Of a stretch of 64,000 nucleotides of DNA, positions 59,301 to 64,000 are shown piece after piece (position 1 is the stretch's first letter; each line of letters begins with the position of its first letter). Source of the DNA: Elusimicrobia bacterium HGW-Elusimicrobia-3. GTDB taxonomy: Bacteria > Elusimicrobiota > Elusimicrobia > Elusimicrobiales > UBA9959. The notes under the pieces were generated by a model. The model saw only the letters and a program-made list of their open reading frames with translations. It searched no databases and had not been told where the DNA came from. The position numbers and the translations under genes are program-made. The stretch spans positions 1 to 64,000 of the forward strand of contig PHAL01000021.1 in assembly GCA_002840355.1 (NCBI GenBank), read 5' to 3'.

Positions 59301-62300
59301 GCTGACGCCGGAACCGGCCGTGGGGTCCACGGACGTGCCGACAATGGCCGCGGTGGAGAGCGTCATATAATGCACGCCCTCCAGCGGGTAGAGCACCTTG
59401 GTGACGGGCTCGGTATTGTCGAACTTGAACGTGACGGTGGAATAGACGGCGTCGTAGTTGTTCACATAGTCGCGCGAGCGGGCTTCCAGGCGGTAGGTAT
59501 AGCCGGAGGCCCACGGCGACGACGGGAAAGTGTAGGAGAAAGAACCGCTGGACTGCTGCGGCCCGGCGTAGGCGAAAGTGGTGGTGGAGAAATAAGTCTC
59601 CGGGCTGCAGGGATCCTCGCAGGTCTCCCATACCGAGTCCCTGAAGTTCCAGTAGACCGAGCCCACCGTCCTGAACAGGCGCAGTTTCACCACCTCGTCG
59701 GCGGCCGCCGCGTAGAGGCGCCTGTTATCTTCAGCCGTACCGCTGACGGTCAGCAGCGAATTCCTGGGCGCGTTGGTAGGCACCTGTATCAGCGTGGACG
59801 GGTTCTGGTTGTCTATCCAGAAGACCCGCTGCGGCGAGGCGTTGCCCTGGTTGGCGCCAGAAAGCGCCGTATCCTGGCTGCGCAGGCTGGCGTAATACTT
59901 GTAGCCGTTCGTCCAGACCGAGGGCGCAAAAGTCCCGGTGACGGTGGCGGTAGAGCCGATGACGGACATGCCGCCGGCGGCGAACCAGACGTTATTGTCA
60001 TAGGCTATCCACTGCGAGCCGTCCCAGGTGCCGTCGGGGGTATCGTCGCTGTTGGAGTCGCGGTGCAGCCGCAGCTCGGCCGCGGCGGGGATCGTGTAGC
60101 GGTCGTAGGAGGTACCCGTAATGGACGCCACGTTGGAGTAGATCTCGCCGTCGGCGGGATAGGTCAGGGCCGAAACGGGGCCCACGTTGTCGACCAGGAA
60201 GGTGCGGCCCGCGGCGATGGAGCTCTGCACGTTGCCGCCGCGGTCCGAGGCGCGGCTGGTGACCAGGTACTGCTCGCCGTAAGTCCAGGTGATGTTGGAC
60301 GGGGTATAGGTCCAGGTGGACCCCGTCAGCGAGGCCAGGTTCCACAACGGGGTAACGGAGCCCGTCCAGTTGGCCCCGTCCCAGTAGTAGGTGGTGGCGC
60401 CGCTGAGCCACTTGATGGCCGCCTCGGCGGACTGCACGCCGGCCGGGCCCACGTCCACCGCGGTGCCGCTGAGCGCGGCGAGGTTGCTGTGTATGCTGTT
60501 GTTGGCCGGGGCCAGCACCCTGGAGTCGGGAGCCGAGACGTCCACGATATAGACGGTGCCGCGGTGCGGCACCTCCTGCCGGCCGTTCTGGGTCCAGCGG
60601 CTGCGGATGACGTACTCGCCGGTGGTCCAGGTCACGGCCGAGGCGTCGAAACTGAAAGCGTAATTACTCCCGCCGGGGTCGCTGCGCGTGGCGACGTTCC
60701 AGACCTCGGTGCCGCCGGTCCAGGAACCCAGGGAATTATCCCAGTAGCGGTTGAGCGTCTTGTTATAGATGCTGACCACGATGGCGTTGGGGTTGTCGGC
60801 CCTGTCGGGCCACATGCGGCCGGTGATCACGGTAACGCCGGAACCTATGGAGCCGTGCACCGGCGAATCCACCACCGACCAGGTGTAGTCGTTGGTAGGG
60901 TCGAAACGCTCGCCCACGCCGGCCAACTCGGTGCGCTGCGCCGTGGCGGTGCGGGCCATGATAGTGGAGTCGTAACTGGTGCTGTACGCCGCGTTGCCGG
61001 GCGCGCCGGGCAGGTCGGCGCCGTCGTAATTCCAGTACAGCGGGCCTACCTGCGGGGTGACGCCGATATCCTTCCAGTAGGCGTCCGGCGTGGCGCTCTG
61101 CTGCCAGGCCCGGGTGCTCCAGTTCCAGTAATACGGGTTACCCCAGGTGTACTCGGCCCTGATCAGGATCTCCACTTTCTCTATCTGGGCGCTGCCGGCG
61201 GTGGAGACGCCGCGGATCACCGCCGGGGCGTAGGGGTCGTAGCGCGGCCTGCTGACCGCGACCGGGGCGTACATCAGCGTCTGCGGCGCGGAGACGTCGA
61301 AGGTAAAGGTGGACACGGCGATGAAGGCGTCGCCTAGCGAGGCCTGGGCGTTGCCGGCCGAGTCCACCGCCTTGGCCCTGACGCGGTAGATCTGCTGGTC
61401 CTGCCAGGCCGGCACGTCGCTGAAAGACCAGTCGGCGCCGCGGCCGGTGTCGGTGCTGGACTGGGTGAGCGTCTCCGTGGCGTCGAGCCAGTACTCGGAG
61501 GTGCCCTCCCAGCCCGTGGCGGCGCCTTTCCAGTACAGCTGCGAGCCGAAATCCTGGCGGATGGAGATCTTGACGGCGTCGTCCGGCAGCGCGGAGCCGG
61601 GGTAGGGGTCGACGTAGGAGCCGGTGATCTCCGCCAGCGTGCTGAGGGCGCCGCCGTTGGGCGGGTTGCCGATCGTGGCGGTGGGATGCAACACGTCGTA
61701 ATTAAAGTAGGAGACCGCGGCCGGGACTTCGACATTGCCGGCAATGTCGGTGGCGCGCGACTGCACGGCGTAGCGGTGCCCGTCGGCCAGCGCGGGCTTG
61801 GGATAGGTCCACGGCGTGGTCATGCCGCCGGGGTTGGCCGGCGTGACCTGCAGCCAGATCGGGCTGGCGCTCTCCTGCCAGGCCGAGCCGTTCCAGTAGG
61901 TGGTGGGCCACTCCAGGTCCTCGATAAGGCCGACGTCGCGTATCCAGACATGCGCGCCGTTGGCCGGGATACCGGACAGGTCGTCCATGGCCTGGCCCTG
62001 GAAGGTGCCCAGCGAGGCGTTATAAGAGGCGTCGTTGGCCGGCGTCAGCACGCTGCTGACCGGGGCCGTCATGTCTATGGTAAAGGTCACCTCGGTCAGC
62101 GCGGTCTGCACGCGGGCCACGTCGTCACGGGCGCGGGCGCGCAGCTGGTACTTGCCCGAGGTCCAGCTGACGCCGCCGTAATTCCAGTTGAGCGAGGTCA
62201 CGGCGAGGTTCTGCATGTTCTGCGAGCTGATCCAGACGTCGAAGCCCGGGTCGTCCTGCCAGAACACGCCGTTCCAGTAAGTATAGGGCGGAGAGAAATC

Positions 62301-64000
62301 GGTGGAGGTGGAGCGCTTGAGCGCCAGGTCCACCCTGTCGAGGCCCTTATTGTCGGCCGCGGTGCCGTAGAGCGTCCAGGCGCCCGCGCCGTAGATGGCC
62401 CCGTTGGCCGGGAAGGTGGCCACCGCCACCGGCGCCTGCAGGTCTATCGAGAAGGCGATGAAAGGCGTATTGGGGTTGAGGAGGTTGTGCGCCTCCTGGT
62501 TGCCGGCCTTGTCCGTGGCCATGTAGCGGATCTGGTAGTCGTAGTTGTTGATCCAGCCGGTGGACGGGGTGATGGTCCAGGAGTGCTCCCAGCGGTTGTC
62601 GGCGATGTTGAGGTCGCCGCCGTCCTGGTTCACCGGCAGCGGGGTGAGGGCGCCCCAGCCGGAGCCGGTATAGTACTGGCCGGTCTGCTCGTTATAGATA
62701 GAGACCAGCACGGAATCGAGCGAACTGCCCACGGGGCCGAACGGGGCGGTATCGGCGGCCGTGCCGGAGATGGTAGCGAGCCCGTCGAGCAGCGAGCCGC
62801 TGGCCAGGCCCGTCACGGCCGAGGTAGGCTTGTCCACGTCGTACCAGAAGCGTTGGGCGGCGCTGTAGCCGGTATTCTTGGTCGGGATGGAGGAGTCGTC
62901 GGCCCTGAGCAGTATCTCGTATTTCCCGCCGCTAGTGAAGGCCGTCTTGGGAACTTTAAGGCGCCAGAAGCCGGGCGCGTAGATGGTGGCGGTAAGCCAG
63001 GTCTCGGCGCCCCAGGCCCCGCCGGTCCAGTAGGCGCTGGACTGGAGGTTCTGCAGCCGGACCTGCACCTGCGAGGCGTCCGCGTCCACGGTGCCCTGTA
63101 TCGTGGTCTCCGCCATCAGGGGGGCCGTAATGTAGCCCAGCGAGGCCGGCTGCGTTACCAGCGGGGCCGGCGCCTGGGTGTCGAAGGTGAACACCGTGGT
63201 GCTGAAAGCCGTCTCGTAGCGCAGGTAGTCCTGGGCCTGCACGTTGACCTGGTATTCGGTGGCCGGGTTGCCGGTCCAGTCGAAAAGGTCGGAGTAAGTC
63301 CAGTTATTATTGCGCACTCCGAGGCCGGAGCCCAGCGTCACCCAGGCGGCGTTGGGATCGGCGATATTGAAATCGTTGGCGGTATCGTTCCAGTAAAAAT
63401 TGTCGCTGTTGCGTTTCAGGCGCACCTTGAGCGCGTCCAGCTTGACATTGTCGTAGGCGGTGCCGAAGATACCGGGCAGGGAGGAGTAGCGCGCGCCGGC
63501 GGCCGGCAGCGTGCTGACCGAGACAGGCGCGCTGACGTCCCACCAGAAGGTGATCGTGGTGCGGTTCACCTCGTAGTTGGGCAGCGAGTTGCCGTTCTGG
63601 TCCACCACCCGGTCGGCCGCCACCGAGGTCACGTAATAGGTGGTGCCGTCGGTCATGGCGCCGGCGGTAGGCAGCAGGCTGGTCCTGTCCCAGGTTACGG
63701 GCGTGCCGCCGGAAGGGAAGACCGAGCTGGGGTCCGGCCAGGAGCCGGGATTGGCCGGCACCGGCCCGGCCGTCCAGTTGCCCATCCAGTAGGCTCCGTC
63801 GGAATTGCGCCAGAGCACCCACTTCACGTTGCCCACGCCGCCCAGCGCGTTATCGGCGGCGATACCGCTGAACGGCGGTATGGCGTTCAGCACCGAATTG
63901 TGCGCGGGCACCTGCACCTCGGAATCCGGGTTCTCAGGGGGGCCGGCGGCGTAAGTGTCGAAATAGAAAGTGGAGGTGGCCCAGTTCAGGGTATAGTTGC
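36144..64000 (-). CDS. Giant Ig-repeat surface protein, N-terminus beyond window
   Basis: The frame is open from 36,144 to the window edge: 9285 codons without a stop, and no start is visible because coding continues at 64,000 (NYTLNWATSTFYFDTY). From 64.0 to about 41.3 kb there are about 59 tandem Ig-like domains with the pattern P-x-S-x(n)-L-x-x-I-x-G-T-A-x-D, a central Y-W, W-x-Y, and A-x-D-x-A-G-N. From 41.3 kb about ten domains of a different type follow (V-x-D-x-Y-x-N core, often led by LLPGE-like segments). Composition is rich in Gly, Ala, Ser, Thr, Trp and Tyr, with few Cys and no membrane helix. Most likely a secreted or surface-displayed filamentous adhesin. With the downstream frame the product is at least 12,018 residues. 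Confidence 0.9.
41330..64000 (-). repeat. Array of ~59 Ig-like repeats of ~127 residues
   Basis: Counted by eye from the G-T-A-x-D type strand in each unit. Units diverge at sequence level but keep GTAxD, YW, WxY and DxAGN landmarks. Conserved linkers of type F-x-Y-D-x-x-x-P-x-S join them. Each unit takes about 380 bp. Confidence 0.85.
47125..59795 (-). repeat. Three tandem 11-domain super-repeats of ~4.2 kb
   Basis: Blocks at about 59.79-55.54, 55.54-51.34 and 51.34-47.13 kb have the same order of individually recognisable domains. Markers at constant rank: PYNNGYIS / PYDNGYIS / PAHNSFIS; SGTALYASTVQVRVVD / AGTAVYATTVTLRVVD; IRLSYLLGNDTYYW / IRLSYLDGATTWYW / INLSYLQGAVTWYW; and WPAGDREY in the first two blocks. 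The two distal blocks are most alike. Confidence 0.75.

Noticed and set aside
41330-64000. CRISPR array or satellite DNA
   Set aside because: The repetition is at protein-domain level (about 380 bp, divergent DNA) and keeps an open frame throughout.

Overview
The window is GC-rich (mostly above 60% G+C), densely coded DNA from a diderm bacterium. Lipoprotein signals, SurA/PrsA-type chaperones, a PorV-like beta-barrel and peptidoglycan genes all point to an outer membrane. The mix of a GYF-like N-terminal domain protein, a PorV/TPR protein and an enormous Ig-repeat protein ending in a FlgD-like domain suggests Elusimicrobiota or a neighbouring deep lineage. That placement is inference; no marker gene here proves it.

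Left part (1-18.2 kb), mostly housekeeping: a truncated membrane protein with a pilin-like partner; tmRNA (ssrA) with its terminator; a CDF metal exporter and mfd (minus strand); alr (plus) diverging from mfd; a class A penicillin-binding protein (minus) diverging from two overlapping parvulin-type chaperones (plus); pdxA and a YgjV-like gene; a membrane-anchored PrcB-like protein (minus); a GYF/transmembrane protein (plus); then ddl and mnmA (minus). Cell-wall synthesis (alr, ddl, PBP1A) and envelope protein folding dominate.

Middle part (18.2-27.9 kb), all minus strand: a PorV-like barrel fused to TPRs, with a near-consensus promoter and a cyclic-di-GMP-I (GEMM) riboswitch in its leader; a protein that fuses the C-terminal part of FliF, its transmembrane helix, FliG and a TPR; an 809-residue coiled-coil protein; then flbD, motA, motB and a lipoprotein. 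These are stator and rotor parts of a flagellar-type motor, yet no rod, hook, filament, export or C-ring (FliM/FliN) gene is present in the window. This is the best candidate for an undescribed system: an ion-driven rotary motor used for something other than a flagellum, such as gliding, envelope energisation or secretion.

Right part (27.9-64 kb): one giant minus-strand gene, cut by the window edge and interrupted by an apparent one-base frameshift at about 36,143. Read through, it encodes at least 12,018 residues: about 59 Ig-like repeats of about 127 residues, organised in an 11-unit higher-order repeat of about 4.2 kb; then filamin/invasin-like domains; then modules carrying seven calcium-loop-like motifs; an fn3 domain; and a FlgD-Ig/T9SS-like C-terminal domain. 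It lies directly upstream of the PorV-like gene on the same strand. A plausible but unproven model is a giant surface adhesin, its outer-membrane partner and a periplasm-spanning motor encoded side by side, with cyclic-di-GMP acting on the outer-membrane component.

Promoter layout is notable. Several genes have a TATAAT/TAGAAT -10 box only 7-9 nt before the start codon, predicting leaderless mRNAs, whereas several internal operon genes have clear Shine-Dalgarno sites.
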